37,815 nucleotides of DNA from Obelidium mucronatum (lineage: Eukaryota > Chytridiomycota > Chytridiomycetes > Chytridiales > Chytriomycetaceae): NCBI GenBank assembly GCA_025765595.1, contig JAIVFH010000261.1, positions 1 to 37,815 of the forward strand. Direction: 5' to 3'. Numbering within the stretch: position 1 is the first letter of the stretch; each line of letters begins with the position of its first letter. This document shows positions 1 to 10,994 of this stretch, in pieces. Below the pieces are notes generated by a model. The model worked only from the letters and a program-made list of their open reading frames with translations, did no database searches and had not been told where the DNA came from. Made by a program: the position numbers and the translations under genes.

Positions 1-2792
1 ACAGTTGTTTCTGGCGCTCTCCAGGCGCTGAATGCAGGGTTGAATGCCACCGTGGATCAAGAAGTGTCTCGAATCAACTTCCCTACTGCCCAATTAGTAG
101 GACAAACTCAAATCCGGGACCTGTTCCTCAATTACTTTCAGCGCTGACGAAACTAATGGATACTATTTCATGGCGAATGCCAATATTGGTGGTGTCGACT
201 CCAATGTAACCACTCTCAGTTCAACGCTATCAAAGCTGCAGACGGTTTGGGGGGTTTTATTTTATTTTTTTTTTTTTTTTAAAACATTTAAAACCAACTT
301 GAAAACTTAGATATCCAATCAATCAACACCCAAATAGCCAAATTAAATTCAGTGTATTCTTCCCCTTTGGCTGGAAGTAGTCTAACGTTTCAACTGAAAT
401 CAAAAATCCAGCCCCTTCCAGCACAAACCACCGCCGATATTCTAACCATCCAATCAAAGCTACAGTCTGTAATATCGGCGCCGTTGTCTGTGTCTCTTTC
501 TACCTTGCTGAAATCACTTCCTGATTTACCCTCAATCTATAAATCTCTTTCAGATACATTTCCTTCAAACAACAACATTGGAACAAAGTCTCTCCAATCG
601 ATTCTATCGAATCCAATCAAGGAAATTATTCAATCAAAAGTCGTGAGTGATGCCGCGGGATCTGTTGTCGTGCAAAGTGAAAACTTTGCCAAGAATATGA
701 GTGCATTGGTTATGGATTTGAATGCTACAGTGTCACAGAAGGTGGTCGAGTATCAAGTGGATAAGTGGGACTATATTCGCGCGGTCGCTTTCGCGGCTTT
801 GTTTGGATGGTGTGCGTTTACCGTTGTGGGAGTGTTGGCTGCGACAGCGTTTCGATCGTCTGTTGGGATGAGAATGTAAGTGTTTTTTTTTCTCCGAGTT
901 ATTCTTTTTTTTCTGTATATTCATTTTTTTTTTCCCCTCATTTTTTTTTTTTGAGAGTTCTACCCCAATTGGCAGTCGTCACATTTTTGGTGTTGGTTTG
1001 TGGTGCGGCAATGTTCTCATTAGCAGTTACAATTGGGGAGTGTGAGTGTAGAGCCACATTGTCACATTTTTTTATACTCACGAATTGTTTTTGGTTCAAA
1101 AGCTTGCAATGCTATCGCCGATCCTAATGCAGTGTTCTTGACATCTCTTTTGGGCAGCTTCAACCTCAACAATAACAACAATAACATTGGAAACTCTGTC
1201 CGGAACTTTATTCAGGCTCGTGAAACTTGTTTAGCCCGCTCATCGCCTACAGGAGGGCTTGTTGAATTTGCCGAGAACATTGGAGTTGATCCACAATTAG
1301 TCAACTTGACCATCAGAGTGAATCCAATGATTCAATCCATTAATATCAGCTCATACATCAACTCGTTTAATCTATCCGTGTATTTGGATTCCGCCGGGAC
1401 TTCTCTCGATCCTGTGGCTTTGAATGCTACATTGACAAATATCTTGTCTCAAACGTCCAAATTCTGGGCTCCTTTGCAACCGCCGCTTGCATCAGCTAGT
1501 ACAGGTGTCGCACGGATACTTGCACAACTTACACAGCTGCAAACGTCTCTCAAATCGCTTCAATCGATGCCGCCAGCCGGGCTTTTGAGTCTGTTTAACG
1601 TGCTTTCGAATCCAAAAGGAGAGACGTTTACTGTCGCGATGGTGTCTGGGTTCCTCGCGGATTCTGCGCTTGCTGATTCGAGTTTGACGTTGGCGGTGGC
1701 AGATGTGATGGCTGTGAATGGGACATTAAAGGCGTTGAACTCTTCCATGGGTCTATTTCAAGGACAATTTGATTCGTTGCAGGTAACAGAACCAACGAAT
1801 CCAGACCATTTGATCTTAACACCTTTTATTTTGGCATTTACAGTTGATTGCGCCAACAGCGTCAACCCTCTTTACAACCGTCCTCGCGCTTGTGGAAACG
1901 TTTATCTCGAATGCAAAAAGGAATCTTACCGAGAGAGTGCCAGCGATAAAGTCCCAACTCTACCAAGTGGTTTCGTCCACGTCGCGCCAAGTTGATTCTC
2001 AGTTGGATTGTAAACCGCTTATGCTTGATTCCGTTAATATCGAAAATAGTGTCTGTCGTGATCTGAAGTGAGGCATCCTTTTTTCTTTTGGCCCCTTTAT
2101 TATTTTTTTTGTTGGGCTGAAGGAACCATTGCAAAAAAAAATAGCTCTGCTTTTGATGGTTTATGGCTATCTTTCGCTGTTCTAGGGCTGAGTTTATTTA
2201 TAACTCTGGCGTCCTATCCATGCATTGTGAAGCACCTGGTCCATCGATTGGTGAAGAGAACTAGCAGAAGGAAGGACAGGGCCGACAGTAACTGGTCAAT
2301 AGCAAGTAACGCAGAGACAAATGCATCACGAAGCAAGCTTTCTTTAGCAGATGCTACAACTCGAAGAAGGGGCTTTGGAAAGGTTTGCACATTCCATGGC
2401 TTTTCTATTGAGCTAAAATATTTGAATCCTAGGAAACACCGCGAATTCAGGAAACGGCGCACGCAGATGATATACTAGAAATCAGTGCATCTATTCTTCC
2501 CAGAAATAGTTTTCTAGAAGAGGAGAAAAAGAAGAAGGCAGCGTTGGTGGATTCAACTCAAACCTTGAACCAATCATTGGCAAATGTCGCAGATCTCGAA
2601 CAAAGAAATGATTTCAACAATCGAGGATCGGATACGCGGAATAGTTTTGTGATTGCAAATGACTTAAACGGGGAGAGAAGAGTGTCTGTAACTCACAGAC
2701 TCGTTGCATCGCAATCTCATCCGGATTTCATTCAACCGGATTCACTTCAGCGCCAAAACTCAAACTTTGTAACACCGCCTCGGTATATTTGA
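1..2792 (+). CDS. prominin-like multi-pass membrane protein (5' end missing)
   Basis: Partial gene entering from the left edge. Clear exons are about 311-875, 976-1039, 1103-1782, 1844-2067, 2145-2382 and 2433-2792 (stop TGA); junctions from 1103 on keep one frame. The protein has an N-glycosylation-rich ectodomain (many NxT/NxS), a TM pair around 770-1040 with a very short cytosolic turn, a second ectodomain of about 300 residues beginning with Cys after the TM, then a Cys-containing stretch, a final TM (about 2150-2240) and a basic, Ser-rich tail. That alternation and the Cys after the third membrane segment fit prominin; the fungal fusion protein Prm1 has a related topology and is the main alternative. 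Prominins organise membrane protrusions. Codons at 1-96 and 143-244 are open, but I could not join them in frame to the exon at 311, so there is an unresolved intron or an indel near the T-tract at 261-280. Confidence 0.55.
261..280. repeat. poly(T) tract in intron
   Basis: A run of about 18-20 T lies in the first visible intron of the prominin-like gene. It sits next to the place where exon frames fail to join, so a homopolymer length error nearby is possible. Confidence 0.7.
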
Positions 2793-2881
2793 AAATAAAA
2801 ATAAAATCATGTTTTAAGGAATCAAGCCCCCTGAATTTGTAAGTGGTGACCTCTATTTTTAAAACGCCACCCAAACTTCAA

Positions 2882-3904
2882 ATGCTCAGCTTCCTTCAGC
2901 GTCCGAAACCCGAAGATTCAGCGACTAGTCCCGCCTCCGCCGACGATGCAAAGCCGGCGCAGCAGCCGTCGCTGCTCTCGCGCGCGCTGTCGCTGACGGG
3001 CCGCGCGTCCTCGCCGCCGCCGCCGCCGCCGCCGCCCGCTTCCGGCGCATCCGTTCCGGGTGTTCCGGCAGCCGGTCCGGGCGTTCCGGCGAGCGCGCCG
3101 CAGCGCAAGATGAGTGCGCCTGAGCCGGCGCTGCAGCTTCAATTTGCGCTCGCGGGGAATCCGCGGCGCCACAGCGTCGACTCGGCGCGCAGGCGGCCGA
3201 GCGACGCGCTTGCGCAGCTGCTTGCCGACGCGGCGGCGTTCGACGTGGTGGCCGAACCGCCGCCGCAGCTTGAGCCGCAGACAAGTTCAACACACGCACA
3301 CACACAGACTCCGGCGCAGCTCGAGCTCGCCATGCAGCGGCGCCTGGCGGCCCTCGCGCGCGCCGAGCTTCGCGAAAGCGACCGCGAGCGGCGCGCCGCC
3401 GCCGCCGAAGACGCGAAAGAGCGGCGCCGCGTGCAGAACGCGCGCGAGAAGGCCTACCGCAGCGCCTTCGGCGTGTCGCCCGTGCGCTCGCCGTCGCACG
3501 AGTGTCGCCGGATCGCCGAGGTCCAGGAAGTCGAGGACAAGCCCAGTATTCCCCCGCCGAGATCCACGAGCCCCACGCCACACCATCTCGTCCATAGGCA
3601 TGAAACTATCAACCTCAAGCGCGCCGCCTCGATTTCATCGCGTCCCTGTTCTCCGATTCGCGATGCCTCGATAGCGACTCCTCCAGAAGTCAAACGATCG
3701 GGATCCTTTCGCAATGCGCTTTCTATATTCTCAAAGAAACGAAGTAACAACGTCAACTCTCCTGATTCCTCAGATTCGCAAATTGGGGAGACTGGTGGAA
3801 TTGACCTGAGGAGGTCGGGGTCTGGACGACGACCAATTATACGGCCAACGAGCCCGTTATTGCATGGTCTGAATCGACCAACTAGTCCGTTGGGAAATCA
3901 TTGA
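2882..3904 (+). CDS. hypothetical Ala/Pro/Arg-rich protein, 340 aa
   Basis: Single-exon ORF; ATG at 2882 is the first in frame and follows the upstream stop (2792) by 89 nt. I do not recognise a family. Residues 1-150 are Pro/Ala-rich with a poly-Pro run near residue 45. Residues about 155-205 are rich in Arg, Glu and Ala and should form a charged helix or coiled coil. The C-terminal third is Ser/Pro/Arg-rich with repeated SPT/TSP motifs, typical of a disordered phosphoregulated region. The first two thirds are very GC-rich and the last third returns to normal composition. The frame is open throughout despite this, but in GC-rich DNA long ORFs also occur by chance in other frames; the normal-GC C-terminal extension supports this frame. 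Probably cytoplasmic or nuclear. Confidence 0.6.
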   Translation: MLSFLQRPKPEDSATSPASADDAKPAQQPSLLSRALSLTGRASSPPPPPPPPASGASVPGVPAAGPGVPASAPQRKMSAPEPALQLQFALAGNPRRHSVDSARRRPSDALAQLLADAAAFDVVAEPPPQLEPQTSSTHAHTQTPAQLELAMQRRLAALARAELRESDRERRAAAAEDAKERRRVQNAREKAYRSAFGVSPVRSPSHECRRIAEVQEVEDKPSIPPPRSTSPTPHHLVHRHETINLKRAASISSRPCSPIRDASIATPPEVKRSGSFRNALSIFSKKRSNNVNSPDSSDSQIGETGGIDLRRSGSGRRPIIRPTSPLLHGLNRPTSPLGNH

Positions 3905-4543
3905 TAATCATGTTGTGTAATGCTTCAAGTTGGTTGTGAAATAGGGTGTCTTTGCCAAGTATTAATATCAGTGCGAAATAGAATTATTTTGCTCTTCATC
4001 TTCAACCTCTATAAACACGGAGGCATGGCATATAATCTCTATCCAAATTACAGATTCCATGAGTAGAATCTGTCCACAGGTTAGCAAGGGAGACTCCAGC
4101 TGTATCAAACACACACGCCACTGTGTCTTGCGTCAAATTCAATTTGTCAACATCTTTCGTCAAAAGCACAAAGAAAGTTCATGTTGTGAGTTTCTGCCAC
4201 TAATTTGAGTATTAATTGTCCCTGACATGTTTTTTGACCACTGCGGTCTGTTTTCGCTGCTGACGTATCACACCACATACCATTCTGCACATGATGCTGC
4301 CTGTCTGTCCGTAAGAATACTAAAAGCAACAACGTTTTGCCCGTGGTAAGACTAAAAACTTTCGCGTCAATACAACGGCCATTTTGCACAAATTTGGAAA
4401 ATTTTCTATTTTGTCCGTGTAGCACCCTCAAGCCCGGCGCTTTGGCAAACAACCAATTTCTTCATCGAAGAAACGAGTCAGCGTCTCACCCACGAACGCC
4501 ACGCCGCCGCCGCCCACCGCCCGCCCGCTTCAGCCACCCCCGC
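3905..4543. other. intergenic region, 639 nt
   Basis: Lies between the stop of the low-complexity gene and the chosen start of the zinc-finger gene. It is AT-rich in the first 500 nt and becomes GC-rich from about 4490. It should hold the terminator of one gene and the promoter and 5' UTR of the next. I see no repeat, RNA gene or convincing ORF; a 101-codon ORF on the minus strand (4147-4452) has no recognisable features. Confidence 0.6.
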
Positions 4544-6847
4544 ATGAGTGCAGCACATCAGCCGCCCGACAGCGCACGCGCCGCAGCGCCGCCTGCGCAT
4601 CCCACACGTCAAATAGACGAGGCAAGCAGCGACAGCGACGCCCACAGCAGCGCCAGCGAATACGTCGCAACCAGAGTCCGGACGCGCCGCCCGCCGCCAA
4701 TCTCCACTGCAGTGGCCGCATCAGCCAATAGCCCAAGCAGCGCACTGAGTCTCAGCCCCGATCCAGCACCGTCGAGCGCCGGCTCTGAAGTCGGCAGTGC
4801 ATCTAGCAGGCGCGGATCGGCAAAGGGCGCTATTTATCTGTGTCCAGAGTGCTCTCAGGGTATGGCAAGAAATCTTGAGTTTAAATTGGGGGTTGCGTTG
4901 ATGTGCAACGCTGACTACCTTGTGTAAATGCTCTCTCCCCATCGCACTATTCTCTGATATTATTCTATTTATTTTTCTTACCCTGCCCTTCCATATCCAG
5001 CGTTTAATAGAAAAGACCATCTCACCCGTCACATCAGAACTGTCCATCAAACACATAAGCCATTTCAGTGCACCGTCTGCAACAAAAGTTTTGGGCGTCG
5101 TGATGAAGCACGGCGACATGTTACGAAAGTACATCAAAGCACTGAAGATGCACTTGTTTGCAATCCTCCTCGCCCCAGCACAAAAAAGAAACGGCCAACT
5201 AGCGCGGGAGGCGGTGGAAGGGCACCCAAAAGTGCAGTTTCGGCAGGATTGAATAGTGCTGCGTCTGCTCGTGACGATGCGCTAGAGTATGAGGATCCTG
5301 GGTCCGCGGTTTCTGAACAGTCGCATGTAACTGCTCATCAGCAGCAGCAAGGCTCTCATCAATCGAAGCAGTTGTTAGAGGTGGTTTCTCCTTTTTCTGG
5401 TGGTACCACATCCTCTGTTGCTGGGGATGAAGGATCTATTGCATATGAGGTATTACAACAGTGCTTATATCCAGAAAATTTTTGGGCTCATAGATTTAAA
5501 TATCTTTTGTTAGCATTATGATGGCGAAGGCCAAGCGCGAATAGAACCGGCGGTGACAACCCTGGTGATGGAGGCAAACAATGGGTAAAAAAAAAAACCA
5601 GACCTTCCTTTTGGCGCGCGTTTATGAATCATTTTCTCGATTATTATACTAGAATATATCAGTGCCCAGTAATGGGTTGCGTTTCCTTGTCGGATTATAG
5701 AGAACTACTGGACCATATTCAAGTTTTCCACCAAATGCAAATCATATCCGCCAATGAAAGCTATGAAACCTCATCAAATAATCTCAACTATGCTCTAAAC
5801 TATGGGACTCTGCCTGGTCCAGTATTACCCACCGGCATCCAACCGCCGGTACTTTCGAATCAATCAGTATCCTCACTATTCAGTCCTCTTCCTTACAGCA
5901 ACTCCTCCAACTTCATCAACAACACCAATTATTCGCCAAGTATATATTCACCTGCGTCTTTGGATGTCTATTCACCGCCAAATCCGTTTGGATCCCGATC
6001 AAACAGCTCAAATTTGGATGGAACCTCGTCATCATCGTCAATAGACATTTTCCAATCCTCTCCCAACATCATCCATAACGGATTCATGAATTTTTCCATC
6101 TCCAGTCCAGCGAGTCCAGGAAGTGGACATGAAAGCGGGATGCCACCTCCTTTGCCGTATCACTGGCCTCAACCACCGCCGCCACCACCACCGCCTCCTC
6201 CTCGGAGCGGCCCTCAATCTCCAGTGAACCCGATAGCTATACCATATCAACCCTATCCAAACGCACAACGATCGTTTTCTTCACCAGCGTCAAGACCGCA
6301 ACAGCAGCCGCCATTAGTGAGACACGTCGGAGCCACTATTACACCACCAAGTGCATCAAACAGCCCCACAATCTATGCAGCCGGACCAACACTTCCACAG
6401 TCGAATAACATTATCCAGAACAACAGCAGCAGCAGCAGCATCAGCAGTAACAACCTGAGTAGCATATACAGCAATCGACCTATTTCCATATCAGATTTTT
6501 CACATTTTCCGCTGTCTGTGTTCAGGAGGCGTGGATCCCGAGTGACGCAACTCGTGCAAGAAAACCGAGGGCATCCTCTCATGGCGGCGGCACCCATCAT
6601 GGGGGCTCCGCTTTTAAGTGGGAGTGTTGGCACTACCAACAGCAACGATGGGGGTGGCGGTGGTGGTGCTGGTGGTGTTGGTGGTGGTGGTGTTGGTGGT
6701 GGTGGGCATGGCGGGCAAGGAGTTTTGGAATCAGATGGGTTTATGCCGTTTGGGTTTTCTGATGATATTACAAATCTGATGAACTTTGAGATGGGGATGG
6801 GGTCGCCTTTGGATGGCGATAATGCAAATCGTGGGAGAACCTCATAA
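4544..6847 (+). CDS. C2H2 zinc-finger transcription factor, 676 aa
   Basis: Four exons: 4544-4859, 5001-5449, 5514-5584 and 5653-6847; the lengths sum to 677 codons including stop and all joins are in frame. Two adjacent canonical fingers (C-x2-C-x12-H-x4-H) lie at residues about 101-155; the first is interrupted by intron 1 just after its second Cys. A third, variant finger (C-x4-C...H-x4-H, starting YQCPVMGC) is assembled across intron 3. Between them lies a basic, Ser/Gly-rich linker. The C-terminal 330 residues are Ser/Asn/Pro-rich with poly-Pro, poly-Ser and a Gly-rich run (6650-6720), as in fungal activation regions. Expected to be a nuclear DNA-binding regulator; targets unknown. ATG 4544 is chosen because the upstream open frame lacks an ATG; the Ala/Pro/Ser-rich N-terminus lies in GC-rich DNA. 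Confidence 0.85.
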
Positions 6848-6934
6848 AAGTGAAAGATGTGGGGCCCGGTTATTTTATTTTGTTTTTTCTATGACAAAGT
6901 ATGTTGTAAAAGCGGGCGTGTGATTGAATTGTAC

Positions 6935-6993
6935 TAAATAAACCAGACTAGAACAGTATGACGTAAAAGAATAAATAAACCAGACTAGAACAG
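6935..6993. repeat. two-copy tandem repeat in 3' UTR with AATAAA signals
   Basis: A 22-nt sequence at 6935-6956 recurs exactly at 6972-6993 (period 37). Both copies contain AATAAA, the polyadenylation hexamer, about 90-130 nt after the zinc-finger gene stop. A duplicated poly(A) signal for that gene is the simplest reading. Confidence 0.7.
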
Positions 6994-7143
6994 AATACAT
7001 AGGAACGTTATGTAAAGGAATTAAAGATTTTTCTCTTCTTTAAAGTTCCATCTCGTTTTTTATCGATTGGCAAATGTGGAAAGAAGATAAATGGAAAGCG
7101 TCAATAGTTGTCTTTGTTTTCTGCCATTAATCACCGCCAGCAA

Positions 7144-7924
7144 ATGTCTGCCCAGAATGCTGTCGCACAGTCTGCCCTGCAAAAGTTCTGGAACCACCCA
7201 GCAGGTATACATCTATGTTCGTGGTGATGCATGTGCCTCTGCTCTTTGGTTGGACAGAAGGGAGAGTGCGATCGAGGGGTTTTGTTGGTCGTCCCATTAC
7301 ACTCTTGTCTCACCCCCCCTCTTCCTTGGATCGATCTAACAACAAAAATCATTGTTTAGGACCAAAAACCATCTTCTTCTGGGCTCCAACTATGAAATGG
7401 GTTCGTAACCGTGAGAGAGAGGGGTCAAATTAGATTACAAAAACACATATCAACAGGAAGAGATTTCAAACTGACTTTACTTCTTTGTGTCATTTAGAGT
7501 CTTGTAATTGCTGGGTTGAAGGACATTAACCGTCCAGTCGAAAAGATGTCGTTCCAGCAACAGTTTGCATTGGCGGCTACTGGAGTGATTTGGTCGAGAT
7601 ATGCAATGGTTATTACACCAGTCAATTACAACTTGATGAGTGTAAATATATTCGTGGGAGCTACTGGGATCTACCAATTGTACAGAATTTGGGAGTAAGT
7701 GTTGGAGATAAACCATGTCTCTTTTTTTTGTGTCATGCAACCCCCCTTTCGGGATGGAAGATTTGGGAGAGATGCTCGATCTTGAATTCCATGTGGATTG
7801 GGAAATGAAATAGTGGCTGTTTGGGTGTTTGTGGTGGACTGTTGGTTGTTTGGTGTCTGCTCAAGACAATAACCCTCTCTTTAACAGTTACGAAAACAAG
7901 AAGAAAGCTGAAAAGTCTTCTTGA
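7144..7924 (+). CDS. MPC2: mitochondrial pyruvate carrier subunit 2
   Basis: Four exons: 7144-7204, 7360-7400, 7498-7694 and 7888-7924, giving 111 residues, close to the family length of roughly 110-130. MPC2 pairs with MPC1 in the inner mitochondrial membrane to import pyruvate for the TCA cycle. Diagnostic segments are the N-terminal LQKFWNHPAGPKTIFFWAP, the MKWSLVIAGLKDINRP loop, and the helix with IWSRYAMVITPVNYNL followed by VNIFVGATGIYQLYRIW. The C-terminus is a short Lys-rich tail. MPC1 is not in the window. All intron phases close and no key residue appears lost. Confidence 0.95.
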
Positions 7925-7977
7925 TCAAGTTCAGAGGAAGCAATAAAAAGAATGCCCACACTCTATGTATAATCAAA

Positions 7978-7978
<1 letters not shown>

Positions 7979-8020
<42 letters not shown>
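7979..8020. repeat. poly(A) tract, about 42 nt
   Basis: An uninterrupted run of A lies 18 nt upstream of the EF-hand gene start and 54 nt after the MPC2 stop. It could act as a nucleosome-free poly(dA:dT) promoter element. Its exact length is uncertain in any assembly. Confidence 0.85.
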
Positions 8021-8024
<4 letters not shown>

Positions 8025-8037
8025 TCAAATCTGTATC

Positions 8038-8796
8038 ATGCTTCTTCTATTTCAAGGACAAACCACATTCGCAAATCGAGTTCTGCAACTCACTGTGATT
8101 GCGCTGATAATAGTTCAGTACATTTACTTGTTCAGTGCTGCAACGTTGTTGCCTCCGACTTCCTGGGACGCGTTGTTAGGACGGCTGTACGTATCCTCGT
8201 TTCCAGGCGAATGGTGCAGCACACCTGTTCCTCCAGAACCTGCAGACGTTGAAGCTCAAGTGAGACTTTTTTGTATCGTTTTTTCTTTTGGTTTCCTGTC
8301 CCGTATTTAAAAAAGAAGACTTGGTTCTTGTTGTTAGTGGCATCCAAACTGCAACATGACATTCGAATTCGCAAACCAGCACATGTTCCGGTGGATGGGA
8401 GGTGGGATTCAGAATATGAATTTAGCTGAACGAAGGATGTTATTCCAAACTATGGATTTAAATGGCGATGGTATTCTGCGATGGGTAAGTTTGCTTGCTT
8501 GGAATAAGCAACACCCATAACTTTTTATTTTTCGGCAGTACGAATTTGCAAGAATCTGGAACTCCTCGACCATTTCTCTGGAACCGTTAGAAGACGGAAT
8601 GAGCATCATAAATTACTCCAATTCCAGCAAACCAGTCGCTATTCTGCAAGTACATTATATAGCCGAAGTATATAGCCGTGTTCAAAGCTATAAACATTCC
8701 GAATTCGGGATTGGGGGATGGTTTTCGGGGCCGTTGGGGCGGAAACTTTTGGGAAATGGAGTTGGAAAGGATAGACCATTCACAAACATATTTTAA
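8038..8796 (+). CDS. membrane-anchored single EF-hand protein, 208 aa
   Basis: Three exons: 8038-8259, 8338-8484 and 8539-8796, all joining in phase 0. A hydrophobic segment at residues about 13-35 (LTVIALIIVQYIYLFSAATLL) predicts a signal anchor. Residues about 110-135 hold one EF-hand loop, DLNGDGILRWYE, with Asp/Asn/Asp and a terminal acidic residue in the calcium-ligand positions; the loop is cut by intron 2 just before its end. Two Cys (in EWC and PNC contexts) flank intron 1. I do not recognise the family. A calcium-responsive membrane protein is the cautious reading. The start follows the 42-nt A tract immediately, and an upstream in-frame TTG extension through poly-Lys codons is unlikely to be used. 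Confidence 0.75.
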
Positions 8797-8881
8797 ATCA
8801 CAATATACTATAGTATAACATGGTAAAAAAAAATTGGATAAAGTGATACATGGATGAATTCACTTTTTATATAATATTGTC

Positions 8882-10145
8882 TCATGAAAGAGAAGGGGCA
8901 GAACAACCCATCGTCGACCCTCCTTCCAGTTTCCGCCATAAAAACACATCAACCAGCCCCAAATGATGAAATATAGCTCCCAACAGAACAAACACGTGGA
9001 ATATTTGATGTGACTGAAACCAATAGTCAAAATATCCTGGGTAGAAGCATTCCGGAACATGAAAGAGGAATAGAAGCGCGCCAAAGAGATAGGAACTGAT
9101 CATTAAAAGATTGTATGGGGCAGAAACCATTCGAAACAGCGAGGACCACTTTGAATTGGGGGTTTAGGAGTCACGAAAAACCCCTGAAAACCAAGATTTC
9201 ACTCACATCTTCATCAAGTGCCAGAATCGAATGAATGATCGGTATGACACCAAGAGTCGGAATCGAAATGAAGAGCATGGTTCTTAAAGCCCGATACTTT
9301 GGTCCAACAAAATACTCTGATGCATTTACGCCAATCTGGATTAAAATATTCAGGAAATCGATAGGCAACAAAAAAAAAGGAAAAGAACAAAAGCCCTAAC
9401 CGTAATGATGCCTGCCAGGCTCACCATAGTCATATAGACGACCTGCATCCCAGTATAACAATAGAAACCGTAATACATTGTAGCCAACATGGACCCCACA
9501 ATCAACACAACAATTCCAACGTAGTCACATTTCATGCAATTACGCTGAACCCGCTGAGAGTGGCAGCAAAATAAATGGAATGATGCGCTCATCGTAAGGC
9601 AGAATACGGCAGAGAGATGGAATCCAGCGAAAACGACATAGTCACTCCATTCCGCATCATTTGGAATCAGAATAAAATATCTCGTACAAATCTGATGGAG
9701 TTTTTCAGGTTAGCGCGGTTAACTCCATTCGCTGTTGATGTCAACATGCCTCCAGAATAATAAAAAAGACAGCTCCAAAAGCATGCGTATAAAAGTTTCC
9801 TGTTTCGTTGTGGACATAGAAGAGACTTTCTACGCATGCTGCGAAGGAATGGCAGATGCGTCGATATCCGGTCAATATATAGGGGGTATGCTGGTACCAG
9901 GCTGGCATATCAGTCTCAGTCAAAAGACTTTGGCTCTGGCTGAGATGAGGAGGGGCGTGATCGTCCTGCTGAAGGTGCGTACTGGCGTCCAGATCATCAT
10001 TGGGGGACAATTTCGTCTTTGTCCAGGCCAATCCAAACCGGAACCTCAGCGGAGTGTGCTGCCGACGAGTACCCGTCGAATGGAATTTGGTATGACTGAC
10101 GGGCGAAATTGATCCATCGTCGGTTTGGTGATCAAGGTCTCCCAT
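8882..10145 (-). CDS. PAQR-family (adiponectin receptor / IZH-like) membrane protein, 360 aa
   Basis: Four exons: 10145-9750, 9691-9401, 9335-9207 and 9148-8882, all phase 0. The PAQR signatures are present: YRRICHSFAACVESLFYVHNETGN...TH at the entry to TM1, SASFHLFCCHS in TM2, and SHQIFHVFVLLGAIFHH near the C-terminus. These supply the Ser/His/Asp zinc site linked in the family to a ceramidase-like activity. Seven hydrophobic segments are visible. Fungal relatives (Izh1-4) act in sterol and zinc homeostasis; which ligand or lipid this one handles cannot be told. The N-terminal 75 residues are hydrophilic, so the N-terminus should be cytosolic as in the family. Intron 1 seems to use a GC donor (GAG|GCATGT) at 9749; the nearby GT would break the frame. 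Confidence 0.92.
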
Positions 10146-10287
10146 CGCTTTTATTTAGATATTTTGTCGGCACATTGCTTTCGCATCCAATCACTTTTAC
10201 AGTTTGAAGAATACAAAAAAGACTCGTAACTTGTATGAAAGCAAAAAGGGATGACCAACGCACTTGGCAACATTATTTACTATATTA

Positions 10288-10968
10288 TCATTCAAAGTCT
10301 CCATATCTGTTTCGCCTTAGTTTTCCGGATCGAATCAATTCCTCTTCTTCCTCTCGTGTTCGCGGTCTTAATGGGGATGTATTCTGTGATTGTGGCGTTT
10401 GTGGCTGTTCTGTGGTCTGACTTGCTCCAAACATGTCTGCATCATCGTCTGGTTCACCAAGGTCATCCCCACTCGTCTTCTGAATCTGAGCAGTCTCTCC
10501 TTGGCTGCTTGATCGACTGCTTCCCGCACGCACTCTTGCCCAGACAGAGTTATCATTCTGATTGTTCTGACGCCTGATTGATGCCCACACGCTCTCCGAG
10601 ACTGGCGTTGACGACGGCCCCGAAGGCGCCGGCAGCGCGCCTTCGAGTCCGTGTTCAAACACGGCCTTAACGTTTTTGTGGCCGTTCTTTGCGGCAACCA
10701 GTTCGCGCAGCACCGAGCCCTCGGGCAGCCGCGCCAGCAGCACGGCCCGCGCGCGCCCCTCGCCGACTTTGCGGCCGACAAACTCGCCGGCGACGCTCGC
10801 GCCGAACAGCGCCCAAGTCCGGCGCGCCGGCCACCGCGCGCCGAGCGCAAAGCCGCCGACGACGCCAACAGCAATGCCGCCGACCCACGCGCCGAGAAAC
10901 GCGCGGTTCGCCGCCCGCACGACGCCGAGCTCGTCAACCGTCGGCGCGTACCGCTCGTGTGACGTCAT
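10288..10968 (-). CDS. OCIA-domain-like protein, 226 aa
   Basis: Single exon; ATG at 10968 opens with MTSHERYAPTVDELGVV. Residues about 7-95 match the layout of OCIA proteins: Y-x-PT-x-DE at the start, two short hydrophobic helices rich in Gly/Ala, an FVGRKVGEGR segment where the family has GK-SY, then LPEGS-LRE. OCIA proteins sit in the inner mitochondrial or endosomal membrane and help assemble respiratory complex III; I cannot assign a specific role. The C-terminal half is Ser/Gln-rich and ends in an acidic-basic RTREEEEELIRSGKLRRNRYGDFE-like stretch that looks conserved. The ATG lies only 26 nt after the YeeE/YedE gene stop, on the same strand. The first 120 codons are strongly GC-rich. 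Confidence 0.6.
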   Translation of the reverse strand: MTSHERYAPTVDELGVVRAANRAFLGAWVGGIAVGVVGGFALGARWPARRTWALFGASVAGEFVGRKVGEGRARAVLLARLPEGSVLRELVAAKNGHKNVKAVFEHGLEGALPAPSGPSSTPVSESVWASIRRQNNQNDNSVWARVRAGSSRSSSQGETAQIQKTSGDDLGEPDDDADMFGASQTTEQPQTPQSQNTSPLRPRTREEEEELIRSGKLRRNRYGDFE

Positions 10969-10994
10969 TTGGATTTCGGTTACAGTTTTGTTAT

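Noticed and set aside
2896..3674. Several long overlapping ORFs on both strands in this GC-rich stretch
   Set aside because: GC-rich DNA has few stops in any frame; they are Arg/Ala-rich shadows. Only the frame that continues into normal-GC sequence (2882-3904) is kept.
4147..4452. 101-codon ORF on the minus strand
   Set aside because: No domain, no splice partners and an ordinary intergenic position.
5699..6847. Separate gene starting at the ATG at 5624
   Set aside because: Exon 3 (5514-5584) joins exon 4 at 5653 in frame and completes a zinc-finger-like segment, so this is the 3' part of the C2H2 gene.
7979..8020. Poly(A) tract as a retroposed mRNA tail
   Set aside because: The preceding MPC2 gene keeps all its introns and there are no flanking target-site duplications, so retroposition is not supported.
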